Source: Opitutia bacterium
Lineage (GTDB): Bacteria; Verrucomicrobiota; Verrucomicrobiia; Opitutales; Coraliomargaritaceae
Assembly (NCBI GenBank): GCA_018663485.1
Contig: JABJQI010000175.1
Location: 1-21,766, forward strand
Length of the DNA: 21,766 nt
Reading direction: 5' to 3'
Within the stretch, counting starts at the first letter, position 1. Each line of letters begins with the position of its first letter. The position numbers and the translations under genes are program-made. Under the pieces are notes generated by a model, which worked only from the letters and a program-made list of their open reading frames with translations, had not been told where the DNA came from and made no database searches. Of this stretch, positions 9,601 to 15,905 are shown one piece after another.

Positions 9601-10003
9601 ACACGGTATCAATACGAACTGGCTCGGTGGACTGATTCTCAACAGATACATCCCAAAGCAAGGTCGCGGCCTCAACATCCACACGCAGCCCCAACTCAAC
9701 CCTGCAGCCTGCCAGATGACCGCGCCATTGCGCGACTTCGCCATCACAGGCAAAATCAGACAAGCCCGAAGTCGCTCCCAACAATGTGTGCAGCTCAATC
9801 GAATCACTGCCATGCACGCGTAAAAACATGCGCCCCAGCCCGCCTTCCAGCGAATTCCCCAAGGTTCGGCTGAGCAGTATCTCACCCGCAGAGGCGGATA
9901 AAACCTGACCATGATCGTTGAGATGCACACAAAAACGGCGGGCATCTCCGAGGATATGCTCACACCCCGTGCGAGCTGAAAGCTGGAGTTCTTGACTTAA
10001 CAT
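6626..10003 (-). CDS. GH94 phosphorylase, putative 1,2-beta-oligoglucan phosphorylase (EC 2.4.1.333)
   Basis: A 1125-residue protein with no signal peptide, hence cytoplasmic. Its length is close to characterised 1,2-beta-oligoglucan phosphorylases (about 1100 residues) and longer than cellobiose phosphorylases (about 800). The C-terminal half is the (alpha/alpha)6 barrel. It contains GLEQYSGAAWGTRDACQGP (about 628-648), YFDIAQHHSHGDIVVWP, and RYGGGDWDDSLQP; the first Asp of GDWDD is residue 772 and aligns with the GH94 general-acid Asp. The N-terminal half is beta-rich, as in this clade. The expected reaction is phosphate attack on beta-1,2-glucooligosaccharides, yielding alpha-glucose 1-phosphate and a shortened oligosaccharide. 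The two GH144 enzymes would supply substrate. It follows the LacI gene by 76 bp, with a promoter/operator region in the gap. ATG at 10003 is preceded by AGGGA, a short Shine-Dalgarno-like element. Family is firm; exact linkage specificity is inferred. Confidence 0.83.
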   Translation of the reverse strand: MLSQELQLSARTGCEHILGDARRFCVHLNDHGQVLSASAGEILLSRTLGNSLEGGLGRMFLRVHGSDSIELHTLLGATSGLSDFACDGEVAQWRGHLAGCRVELGLRVDVEAATLLWDVSVENQSTEPVRIDTVWVQDVGLASRGALLSNEAYTAHYLDESVIQDANCGPVLSFRQNLQQGGKNPWLMAACLSGAASYATDAFDVYGNGYRCGEGASGLKQQSLSNRCYQYEFSCAALQSNPVDLASAGSARFSYAAAYVVDHPEASSEVDLSVLERMRALSGQPLGDPLDLQALPESNLVVQAEPVHGRDLSQAQLQDLFPSKWRHTESREGAVMSFFCDADTHVVTRAKEALIERPHGTILIGHADTESMREVLATTVYMYGVFAAQTVYGNTSFHKMNSLPREPLGLSRAAGMRIYFESETGWNVLGTPSVFEMTRDGCRWVYVLDDETITVCVSLDAGRDAFTVSAETTSAARRFIISNELVMGAAESDLNASLDVDLSARRLTLSDVGQSLPAERGIQLAFGVGWSDSAEMESIGGSELMGAAGGDAMLVMRTEPTQRFDLTVAASLNGAAEVAEKLKSVGSDVDATYWTRFNRGLDCSRDVEPVARLSDALRWYSHNALIHYASPHGLEQYSGAAWGTRDACQGPFEYFIAQQHHGLARSILLKTFGSQYEDTGDWPQWFMHDEYFDIAQHHSHGDIVVWPLKALALYLEATGDTAILDVKAPYLTADNKPAEAQGTVAEHIEKTLDRIEQEFIPDTALIRYGGGDWDDSLQPVSGDLAARLVSGWTVALLAQSLAELDATLAESALKERIATLSARVRADFRRFVLIDGQVAGFLLYDEAFKTAEPLLHPNDTRTGMQNRLIPMTRSIIAGLLTREEADHQMQRIADNLKCPDGVRLMDKPAPYSGGLETFFKRAESAANFGREIGLQYVHAHIRYAEALAKLGDGDGFFQALLTICPISIEKTVPNAQMRQSNMYFSSSDAAFLNRADAAENFDKLRDGSIAVKGGWRLYSSGPGLYTGLVIRQFFGLRELADAWVFDPVLPMELDGIVLTWELGGQTVEVEYQVKSACSGPQSVQCAGAVLAATRESNPYREGGLVVEKSILKSALASHSRIIVTL

Positions 10004-10008
10004 TCCCT

Positions 10009-10032
10009 ACATTTGTAAATGTTTGCATTGTA
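10009..10032 (-). promoter_or_regulatory. LacI-type operator overlapping a -10-like element before the GH94 gene
   Basis: Bases 10014-10027 read TGTAAATGTTTGCA on the plus strand, a 14-bp dyad of the form TGYAAA-N2-TTTRCA typical of LacI/GalR-family operators. It overlaps a second perfect-arm dyad, ACATTT-GT-AAATGT (10009-10022). On the minus strand a TACAAT hexamer (10027-10032, 5 of 6 matches to TATAAT) lies just upstream, so transcription would start near 10020, inside the dyad and only about 17 nt before the ATG. A bound repressor there would block initiation. No good -35 element was found. Function is inferred from motif and position. Confidence 0.55.
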
Positions 10033-10047
10033 GTGTAAAGCGCATTT

Positions 10048-10061
10048 TGAAAACATTTTAA
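10048..10061 (-). promoter_or_regulatory. Weaker second operator-like dyad before the GH94 gene
   Basis: TGAAAACATTTTAA on the plus strand follows the same 14-bp layout with one mismatch in its arms (TGAAAA versus TTAAAA on the other strand). It is centred 34 bp upstream of the first dyad, about three helical turns, and would cover the expected -35 region. It could be an auxiliary operator. AT-rich sequence makes chance occurrence plausible. Confidence 0.3.
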
Positions 10062-10079
10062 CCGGCTCAGAAGTCCGCG

Positions 10080-11135
10080 CTACCTGCGAGCGTAACTCGT
10101 TGATTCCCTGACATTAAGAGCCGCCTCCAGGTTCACCCGCTGGCGATAATCCGCCGAAGGATCTGATACTGTTTGCATCAAGACCTCAACCGCACGCCCC
10201 GTCAATGCACCCAATGGCTGGCGAACCGTCGTCAGCTTCGGCGAACAGGCAAGTGCCCACGGGCCATCATCGAATCCGATAATCGATACATCTTTCGGAC
10301 AACTGACACCATGATCTTTGGCATAATCCAACGCACCGAAGGCAATATTATCACTCGCGCAAATCAATGCGGTCGGCATTTGCTCGCGTCCCATAAAGTA
10401 TTCACAGCCCGCCCTGCCCGACTCCTGGTCATATGAAGCAGTAAAGATCATATCCTCATCAATTGACACCTTTGCTTGCTTTAAGCCGGCGAGGTAACCA
10501 CGTGTGCGTTCCGAGAAATCTCGTGACTCACCAGGACCCATAATCAAACCGATGCGCTTGTGCCCCAGCTTGGCGATGTGCTTCGCAGCCGCAACCGCTC
10601 CACCATAATTATCAATCCCCAACACATGACAGCCAACCTTCTCGATCGGATAGTCCGGAGGAATCACAGAACTCATCAAAATCAACGGGCTATGATACTC
10701 GGAGAGTTGATCCATCTCCTCCGTGGTCAGCGGTAAGCCCGCATAAATAAGGCCCGAGCAGCCCAATCCCACACGGCGAAATTCATCCAACACATTTTCG
10801 GTTCCGTCCTTGAGCGCATTAATGCGCACTTCCCAATCCGTATCTTTGATTGCCTGAATCATGCCACCCATGAAGCGACCGTAGAACTCCGAGAAAAACA
10901 CATCCTCATCGCCGGGAATCAAAACACCAATCGTCGAGCTCATCCCGCGTTGAATCAGGCGCGCGCCTGGATTCGGGCGATAGCGCATCTTATCGGCCAG
11001 CTCTAAAATCGTCTTGCGCCGCTCTTCCTTCACCAAGTGGGAAGTCTCCGGGCTCAACGCCCGTGAAATAGTCGCAGTGGATACGCCCAATTTTTGAGCC
11101 ATCAATCGAATGCCAGTCAGTTGCTTTTCTTTCAT
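10080..11135 (-). CDS. LacI/GalR-family transcriptional regulator
   Basis: A 351-residue DNA-binding regulator. Residues about 8-27 form the LacI helix-turn-helix (IRLMAQKLGVSTATISRAL), followed by the hinge block RYRPNPGARLIQRG (51-64) that inserts in the operator minor groove. Residues about 68-345 are the periplasmic-binding-protein-like effector domain, with GVLIPG near 70, GIDNYGGA, GHKRIGLIMGP, TALICASDNIAFGAL and SIIGFDDGPWA. It sits directly upstream of the GH94 gene on the same strand, so it probably controls this locus in response to a sugar from glucan breakdown, as a repressor or (as for some family members) an activator. A perfect 14-bp palindrome before the gene suggests autoregulation. 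The ATG at 11135 starts a normal LacI N-terminus, though no clear Shine-Dalgarno precedes it. The effector is not predictable. Confidence 0.95.
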   Translation of the reverse strand: MKEKQLTGIRLMAQKLGVSTATISRALSPETSHLVKEERRKTILELADKMRYRPNPGARLIQRGMSSTIGVLIPGDEDVFFSEFYGRFMGGMIQAIKDTDWEVRINALKDGTENVLDEFRRVGLGCSGLIYAGLPLTTEEMDQLSEYHSPLILMSSVIPPDYPIEKVGCHVLGIDNYGGAVAAAKHIAKLGHKRIGLIMGPGESRDFSERTRGYLAGLKQAKVSIDEDMIFTASYDQESGRAGCEYFMGREQMPTALICASDNIAFGALDYAKDHGVSCPKDVSIIGFDDGPWALACSPKLTTVRQPLGALTGRAVEVLMQTVSDPSADYRQRVNLEAALNVRESTSYARR

Positions 11136-11177
11136 ATTTAGTCGGTTTTTGACGAAGGTTACCTCGTCTACACATCA

Positions 11178-11191
11178 AGTAAATATTTACT
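11178..11191 (-). promoter_or_regulatory. Perfect 14-bp palindrome before the LacI-family gene (autoregulatory operator candidate)
   Basis: AGTAAATATTTACT is a perfect palindrome 42 bp upstream of the regulator start. It has the TGTAAA-N2-TTTACA layout of LacI operators except for its outermost bases, and resembles the dyads at 10014-10027 and 12857-12870. A TTGTTA hexamer (minus strand, 11203-11208) lies upstream where a -35 element could be, so the palindrome would cover the -10 region. Confidence 0.5.
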
Positions 11192-11226
11192 GTAAAAGAA
11201 TGTAACAAGCTTAAAACGGCGAACAC

Positions 11227-11241
11227 CCCAAAGCTTTTGGG
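11227..11241 (-). terminator. Short hairpin just after the sulfatase stop (weak terminator candidate)
   Basis: CCCAAA and TTTGGG arms separated by three bases form a 6-bp stem beginning two bases after the stop codon of the sulfatase gene at 11244. The downstream minus-strand sequence is only moderately T-rich (a TTTT about 10 nt later), so termination would be inefficient at best. It may separate the sulfatase from the regulator. Confidence 0.3.
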
Positions 11242-11243
11242 CG

Positions 11244-12836
11244 TCAATCGACACGAAGCACTGCCGTCGTGCGCGGTTCGCCAAATGTCGCGTCATCGTG
11301 ATCGTTATGAAGCAAGAACTTCGCCTGCAAGCGTGCCACCAACTGCGCATACTCCGGGTTGCTGATCAGGTTGTTTGCCTGCCCCAAATCCGCCCCTAAA
11401 TCATACAGCTCCGCCGCCTCGTTCTCACGATCCACCATCAGCACCATGTGCCCCTCGCGAATGGCACCATCATATGCAAAGCCTGCCTGATACAGGACAA
11501 ATGGATGCAGTGGCTGCGATAATGGATCGCCCAGCAGCAACGGCATGAGCGATGTGCTATCCATCGCCTGGTCGACATCCATCGACTGCCCGGTCAATTC
11601 ATACAGCGTCGCCACCCAATCCTGCCCCAAGACCAACTCGTCCGACACCGAGTTCGGCCGCACCCGGCCCGGCCACTTCACAATAAACGGCACGCGATGG
11701 CCGCCCTCATACACCGACGCTTTATAGTCGCGCAGCGGCCCATTGTTATCGTGCGCCTCCGGTCCGAAATCGCAAATCTCCGGCCACAGCGCGCCATTAT
11801 CACTGGTAAAGATCACCAGCGTATCCTCCGCCAGGCCCGCATCTTCGATCGTTTGCAGAATCGCACCCACCTGCAAATCCAGCTGATACAGGAAGTCGGA
11901 CGTCACACCGCCGGTCACACCCGCGACCGGTTGATTGAGCGTCGCGGGATCGCCATCGAAATCGATGCACGGCGTATGCGGCACATGAATCGCCTCGGAC
12001 GCGAAATACAGTAGAAATGGCGTCTCTGCGCCGGATTCGAGATTCTGCCGCTGATGGTTATCAATAAACTCGATCGCTTTCCGAGTCAGTATCAGCCCCG
12101 CCTGACTGGAGTTGTAATCCTTGTCACCGATCCCGGGCCGCTCCTTGTGCTCGACGATTTCAGATAGGCCGTTGTTCCCCACCTCATAGAAACCATCCAG
12201 CAATAAACGTGTGTTGCGGTTATCCGCAGGTGCTGCCGGGTTGATCGGCATGTAGCGGCCGTTCTCAAAAAAAGCAAACGGCTCATGCTGAATGCCGCTC
12301 GGCAGCTCCAAGACATAATCAAAGCCATGCTGGCTGAGGCCATTCTCAATGCCACGCGCAAAATCCATCTTGCAGATATTCGGCTCTGCAGTGATCAGCG
12401 CTCCCTCGCGATCGTGAATATCACCTCCCAAGTGCGACTTGCCCAAGAATGCAGTGCGATAGCCCGCCGCCTGCGCGACGTCGCCGACAGTCACGTGCTT
12501 GCCGGCCTGCAAGTGCGCGGCTCCCACCGCAAACGCACTGGAGCTGCTGATATTCCAGACGCCCCCTGGGTGCCCATTGCGATAGGGGTAGCTCCCCGTC
12601 AACAGACTGAAACGCGACGGTGCGCATAGGGCCGCCGGTGCATGCGCATCGGTAAAGCGCATGCCTTGCGCGGCAAGTTTATCCAGGTTCGGCGTCGGAA
12701 CATGACCGCCATACACCCCCAAATCCGCATAGCCGACATCATCCGCTAAAATAAAAACCACATTCGGCTGTCGTGCAGCCAGAGGTAGCAGAAGCAATAA
12801 AAACAAAGAGCAGATGAGATGAATGGCGCGCAGCAT
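11244..12836 (-). CDS. Secreted formylglycine-dependent sulfatase (S1 family, arylsulfatase A-like)
   Basis: A 530-residue sulfatase starting at the ATG at 12836, which gives a textbook signal peptide: MLRAIHL, then a Leu-rich core, then PLAARQ (about 1-23). The frame is open 30 codons further upstream, but only from a TTG and through a region holding an operator-like dyad, so I reject that extension. Metal ligands are Asp32-Asp33 (ILADDVGYADLG), and the formylglycine signature is C-A-P-S-R from Cys71. Further S1 elements are GKSHLGG, SEAIHVPHTP, FTSDNGALWPE and DYKASVYEGGHRVPFIVKWPG. The C-terminal EGHMVLMVDRENEAAELYDL is the usual end domain. It would desulfate a glycan outside the cytoplasm. 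It is the first gene of the minus-strand run that continues through LacI, GH94, a sulfatase and GH144. The target sulfate is unknown. Confidence 0.9.
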   Translation of the reverse strand: MLRAIHLICSLFLLLLLPLAARQPNVVFILADDVGYADLGVYGGHVPTPNLDKLAAQGMRFTDAHAPAALCAPSRFSLLTGSYPYRNGHPGGVWNISSSSAFAVGAAHLQAGKHVTVGDVAQAAGYRTAFLGKSHLGGDIHDREGALITAEPNICKMDFARGIENGLSQHGFDYVLELPSGIQHEPFAFFENGRYMPINPAAPADNRNTRLLLDGFYEVGNNGLSEIVEHKERPGIGDKDYNSSQAGLILTRKAIEFIDNHQRQNLESGAETPFLLYFASEAIHVPHTPCIDFDGDPATLNQPVAGVTGGVTSDFLYQLDLQVGAILQTIEDAGLAEDTLVIFTSDNGALWPEICDFGPEAHDNNGPLRDYKASVYEGGHRVPFIVKWPGRVRPNSVSDELVLGQDWVATLYELTGQSMDVDQAMDSTSLMPLLLGDPLSQPLHPFVLYQAGFAYDGAIREGHMVLMVDRENEAAELYDLGADLGQANNLISNPEYAQLVARLQAKFLLHNDHDDATFGEPRTTAVLRVD

Positions 12837-12856
12837 GCAGCATACTGCGGCAACAA

Positions 12857-12870
12857 TGTAAAGACTTGCA
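12857..12870 (-). promoter_or_regulatory. LacI-type operator candidate before the sulfatase gene
   Basis: TGTAAAGACTTGCA on the plus strand is identical at 11 of 14 positions to the site before the GH94 gene (TGTAAATGTTTGCA), including both outer half-sites TGTAAA and TTGCA. It lies 21 bp upstream of the sulfatase ATG. The shared motif suggests that the same LacI-family protein controls both genes. Confidence 0.45.
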
Positions 12871-12943
12871 ATGCCTATATGCAGACTAACCACGATATTT
12901 CCCGCCCTTAATATCCTAGTCACCAACTGTCAGAGTGCACCGA

Positions 12944-13018
12944 TCCAAAGTCTCACGACTTCGGCTACCCAATATACCAAAACCCGGCGCACTGCTCCAA
13001 AGTCTCACGACTTCGGCT
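12944..13018 (-). repeat. Pair of 23-bp direct repeats, each encoding a GNRA-type hairpin
   Basis: Two exact 23-bp copies lie at 12944-12966 and 12996-13018, 52 bp apart start to start. Read on the minus strand each contains AAGTC-GTGA-GACTT, a 5-bp stem closed by a GUGA (GNRA) tetraloop in RNA, flanked by AGCCG upstream and TGGA downstream. The second copy begins immediately after the stop codon of the open remnant at 13019-13204. The form suggests a dispersed intergenic repeat or RNA element rather than chance. Function unknown. Confidence 0.7.
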
Positions 13019-13204
13019 CTACACCGGCCAGCGATGTTTCATCACCGCCAGCAAGCCGAACTGATCATCCAGCCCCTCAATGGCCTCGTTGGGATCTAAC
13101 CATGAAACGGCACCGGCTTCGAATATTTGATCCGAAGACACAGCGGGGACGCCAAAAGGATTGCGAGGCTCGTTGGGCAAAGAAGAACCACGAAACCTAC
13201 AACA
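13019..13204 (-). pseudogene. 61-codon C-terminal gene remnant without a start
   Basis: The minus strand is open from an in-frame TAA (13205-13207) to a TAG (13019-13021). The translation reads like the end of a folded protein: LPNEPRNPFGVP, then AVSSDQIFEAG, then AVSWLDPNEAIEGLDDQF, ending LLAVMKHRWPV. No ATG, GTG or TTG gives a plausible full gene: the only Met is eight codons from the end. I do not recognise the family. It is either a truncated gene or part of a dispersed repeat unit together with the adjoining hairpin repeats. The plus-strand frame across the same bases spans the repeats and looks like chance. Confidence 0.5.
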
Positions 13205-13262
13205 TTAAGGACTTTCTAACGCGGTTTAGCGCGCCAATGCCCCCTCTCTGCTTTTCGCCCCG

Positions 13263-14618
13263 TTACTGAATCGCTCTTTCGATACGCTCGATGTATTGAA
13301 CCAAATAGGCATCCTCCTTAAGCTGTATGGCTCGTTTGAGCAATATCAGAGCTTTGTCATAGTTTTTATTACGAAGCAGCGCCTGAGCATGGGCGATCAT
13401 TGCCGGACGCTCATAGCGCGCGATCTGCTGCGCCTGCTCGTAGCGATTTGTTGCTCGATCAAAATCACCTTGGTCGGCATAGTAATTGCCCAACTCAATC
13501 AATGCGTCACCATTGAGTGCGTCACGCTCCACAATCTTTTTAAGAATTTCAAACGCTTTAGCATCGTTGCCGTCAAAGCGTGCAATTTTTGCTTCAAAGG
13601 TCAGAAGCTGTAGCTCGTCTTCCTCAGATAGTCCTGCGCCGGCAGTCGCACGTATTTGATCAATCAGGACAGTTGCTTCTTCCATACTGCCAGTCTGAGT
13701 AAAGAGCTTCGCAGCCCGCATGAGGGCTTGGCGATTTTGGTTGTTGGACTTTTCAAGCGCATGAAGGTAAGCGCGTAGGGCGAGTGAAGGAGAGCCTTGA
13801 TTCATGTAGATGTCGCCCAACATCGTCAGTGAAGGCACATCCGCGTGCCCCATCCGGCGCACAATTTCGATGTTCTCTGCAGCAGCAGTCGGATCTTCCA
13901 AACCGATATAGGCATTCGCTTGGAGCAGCCAAAAATCCGCATTGTCCGGCTCCTGCTTGATCAAGGTATCGAACAGTGTAATTGCCGCAGGGTAATTCTC
14001 GGACTCGACCAGACAGCGCGCCAATCCCATCTTCCAATCGCGATTTTTCGGCTGCATGAGAATGGCTTGGCGATAGGCCGCCTCTGCAGAATAATACAGT
14101 TGCTCGGTCAAATAGCAGAACCCGAGAAGTCCGTAGGAACGGCCATCCACCACACCTAGCTCAATGGATTTGGAAATCGCTTCGATCGCCGCCTGATGCT
14201 GATTCGTCTGGACCAGAACGTAACTCAGGTTTTTGTGAGCGCGCCTGAAGTTTGGATATTTGCGGACCGCTTTGCGATACGACTGCTCGGCCTGCTGAAG
14301 GTCGCTCTGTTGAAAATACAGATTGGCGAGAATGAAATCAAAGGCCGCACTGGTGCCAGGTTTAATCTGCTCTTCTAGGGCAACAATCGCGCTGCGAGGC
14401 TCATTCTGAATAATTTTCAACAAGCCGCGTAGCGCCTCTTTCTCAGCATCGCTGATCTCAGGCTCGTAATTGGAGAGCACTCCATAACTAGCTGTGAACG
14501 ATTTCCTGAATTCAGGGTCACTCCAGAGATCTGCAGCGACATTACGGGGTGCGGACTGCCCTGGCATCAGGGAGCTCGCTAAAATTAGAGCGGTGATCAA
14601 AAAGAGAGATTTTTTCAT
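13263..14618 (-). CDS. Exported TPR-repeat protein of the TonB cluster
   Basis: A 451-residue protein with a signal peptide (MKKSLFLITALILASSLMPG, about 1-22), so periplasmic or envelope-located. From about residue 80 to the end it consists of tandem tetratricopeptide repeats. Clear units include AAFDFILANLYFQQSDLQQA, AHKNLSYVLVQTNQHQAAIEA, SYGLLGFCYLTEQLYYSAEA, WLLQANAYIGLEDPTAAAEN and SLTMLGDIYMNQGSPSLALRA, with a final one at NGDALIELGNYYADQGDFDRA. It is the last gene of the DUF3450/ExbB/ExbB/ExbD/TonB run, 15 bp after tonB. TPR proteins occupy this place in TonB2-type clusters of marine Gammaproteobacteria, where one such partner assists TonB function. It has one of the few good ribosome-binding sites here (AGGA seven bases before ATG). 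Role as a TonB-system accessory is inferred from position. Confidence 0.85.
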   Translation of the reverse strand: MKKSLFLITALILASSLMPGQSAPRNVAADLWSDPEFRKSFTASYGVLSNYEPEISDAEKEALRGLLKIIQNEPRSAIVALEEQIKPGTSAAFDFILANLYFQQSDLQQAEQSYRKAVRKYPNFRRAHKNLSYVLVQTNQHQAAIEAISKSIELGVVDGRSYGLLGFCYLTEQLYYSAEAAYRQAILMQPKNRDWKMGLARCLVESENYPAAITLFDTLIKQEPDNADFWLLQANAYIGLEDPTAAAENIEIVRRMGHADVPSLTMLGDIYMNQGSPSLALRAYLHALEKSNNQNRQALMRAAKLFTQTGSMEEATVLIDQIRATAGAGLSEEDELQLLTFEAKIARFDGNDAKAFEILKKIVERDALNGDALIELGNYYADQGDFDRATNRYEQAQQIARYERPAMIAHAQALLRNKNYDKALILLKRAIQLKEDAYLVQYIERIERAIQ

Positions 14619-14633
14619 AAAGAAATCCTATGT

Positions 14634-15299
14634 TTAGTTTTCCATGTTGAATTTAAGGCGGGTGCGCACACGAACATCGACCACTTTCCCGTCATGCTGA
14701 GCTGGCTGAAACTTCCACTGCCGAATCGCATCAGCTGCGGACTTTTCAAAAATCATATCACTGGATTTTAGAATCCTGACATTCGCGACGTTGCCACGTT
14801 GATCGACAATGAACTCAAGCAAAACGTCCCCTCCGAGGCCACGACGACGTGCCTCCATGGGGAATAAATGCGCCACTTGCTTGATTGGCTTTGGAGGACT
14901 ATCCACATCGCTGATGTCAAAGATATCGAGCCCACCCAGTTCGTTTTTATTAATGCTCAGGTTTGGAAGTGCAAAATCACCTGCGACAGCGGCAGAGCCC
15001 GTCCCAGCCTCGAGAGCCAGCTCAAGTTGTTCCAAAGAGATGGGTGGTGGTGGCGGTTCAAATTCAGGCAGGGGTGGCTCCTCCTCGGGCGGTGGCGGCG
15101 GCGGAGGTTCTTCTTCCATCGGCGGAGGGGGCGGCGGCGCCACCTCGATCGCCTGAATCGCTTCGGGGCTTTTGCTATACTCGGTGAAGATCTGGGTCAG
15201 CGGAATCGCTAAGAATATCAAGCAGCTGATCGCAATGCCCAACGTCACACCGAAAACGGGCGCACTCTTGGAGTTTGGACTTTTATAAACGGGCGCCAT
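14634..15299 (-). CDS. tonB: TonB-type energy transducer
   Basis: A 221-residue TonB-family protein. I choose the ATG at 15299 because the longer frame (to 15371) would overlap the end of exbD by about 60 bases. The N-terminus is short and cytoplasmic, followed by one membrane anchor (about residues 14-35, FGVTLGIAISCLIFLAIPLTQ). Residues about 50-88 are a Pro/Glu-rich periplasmic spacer with runs of six to seven prolines separated by acidic triplets. The C-terminal TonB domain (about 140-221) contains FPMEARRRGLGGDVLLEFIV, NVANVRILKSSDMIFEKSAADAIRQWKFQPA and the closing strand VRVRTRLKFNME. It would transmit proton-motive-force energy from ExbB/ExbD to outer-membrane receptors. It begins 10 bp after exbD, is followed by the TPR gene, and has no recognisable Shine-Dalgarno, so translational coupling to exbD is likely. 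Confidence 0.92.
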   Translation of the reverse strand: MAPVYKSPNSKSAPVFGVTLGIAISCLIFLAIPLTQIFTEYSKSPEAIQAIEVAPPPPPPMEEEPPPPPPPEEEPPLPEFEPPPPPISLEQLELALEAGTGSAAVAGDFALPNLSINKNELGGLDIFDISDVDSPPKPIKQVAHLFPMEARRRGLGGDVLLEFIVDQRGNVANVRILKSSDMIFEKSAADAIRQWKFQPAQHDGKVVDVRVRTRLKFNMEN

Positions 15300-15309
15300 G
15301 ACTGAGCGA

Positions 15310-15708
<399 letters not shown>

Positions 15709-15780
15709 GGGAAGAAGTGGGAAGGTGGGAAAAGTGGGAAGGTTGGACAGTGGAAACGTAGGAAAGTGTGAAAGTGGGGC
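15709..15780 (-). repeat. Degenerate pyrimidine-rich short repeat abutting the exbD start
   Basis: On the plus strand this stretch is a run of imperfect 7-9-base units of the form GAAAGTGG/GAAGGTGG from about 15711 to 15779, then merging into the inverted repeat. On the coding strand it is therefore a C/T-rich leader (units like TTCCCAC) ending directly at the exbD ATG. Unit length and sequence vary, so it looks like a decayed tandem repeat. No ribosome-binding site is visible within it. Confidence 0.6.
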
Positions 15781-15856
15781 GTAGCGTGCAGCTTAAGCAA
15801 ACGTGCAGTGCCTCTGAGCTAAGCCGAAGAAACGTTTGCTAAAGCTGCACGCTACG
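15780..15856. repeat. 25-bp inverted repeat with 27-base spacer between exbB and exbD
   Basis: The left arm (15780-15804, starting CGTAGCGTGCAGCTT) and right arm (15832-15856, ending AAGCTGCACGCTACG) are reverse complements at 24 of 25 positions, with one central A/A mismatch. The 27-base spacer is 15805-15831. In RNA this would be a very stable stem-loop inside the operon transcript. Arms of this length suggest a REP- or MITE-like dispersed element. It has no T-run on either side, so it is not a standard terminator. Confidence 0.8.
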
Positions 15857-15905
15857 AATGAGAACTCGCTTAATCGAGGTGCGGAATGATTAAGTCTGAA
15901 GGGCA

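Noticed and set aside
12837..12926. Upstream extension of the sulfatase gene to a TTG
   Set aside because: It would place 30 residues before an already complete signal peptide and include the operator-like dyad at 12857-12870.
12944..13018. CRISPR array
   Set aside because: Only two repeat copies with a 29-base gap, repeat with internal 5-bp hairpin, no further units and no cas genes.
12871..13269. Plus-strand open frame of 132 codons across the gene-free region
   Set aside because: It runs through both 23-bp repeats, has low-complexity Ser/Thr/Pro/Arg content, and overlaps the better-looking minus-strand remnant.
14990..15160. Plus-strand Gly/Arg-rich frames
   Set aside because: These are the complement of the TonB proline/glutamate spacer codons, not separate genes.
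15780..15856. Intrinsic terminator inside the exb operon
   Set aside because: The stem is strong but no T-run follows on the minus strand, and genes of the same system continue downstream.
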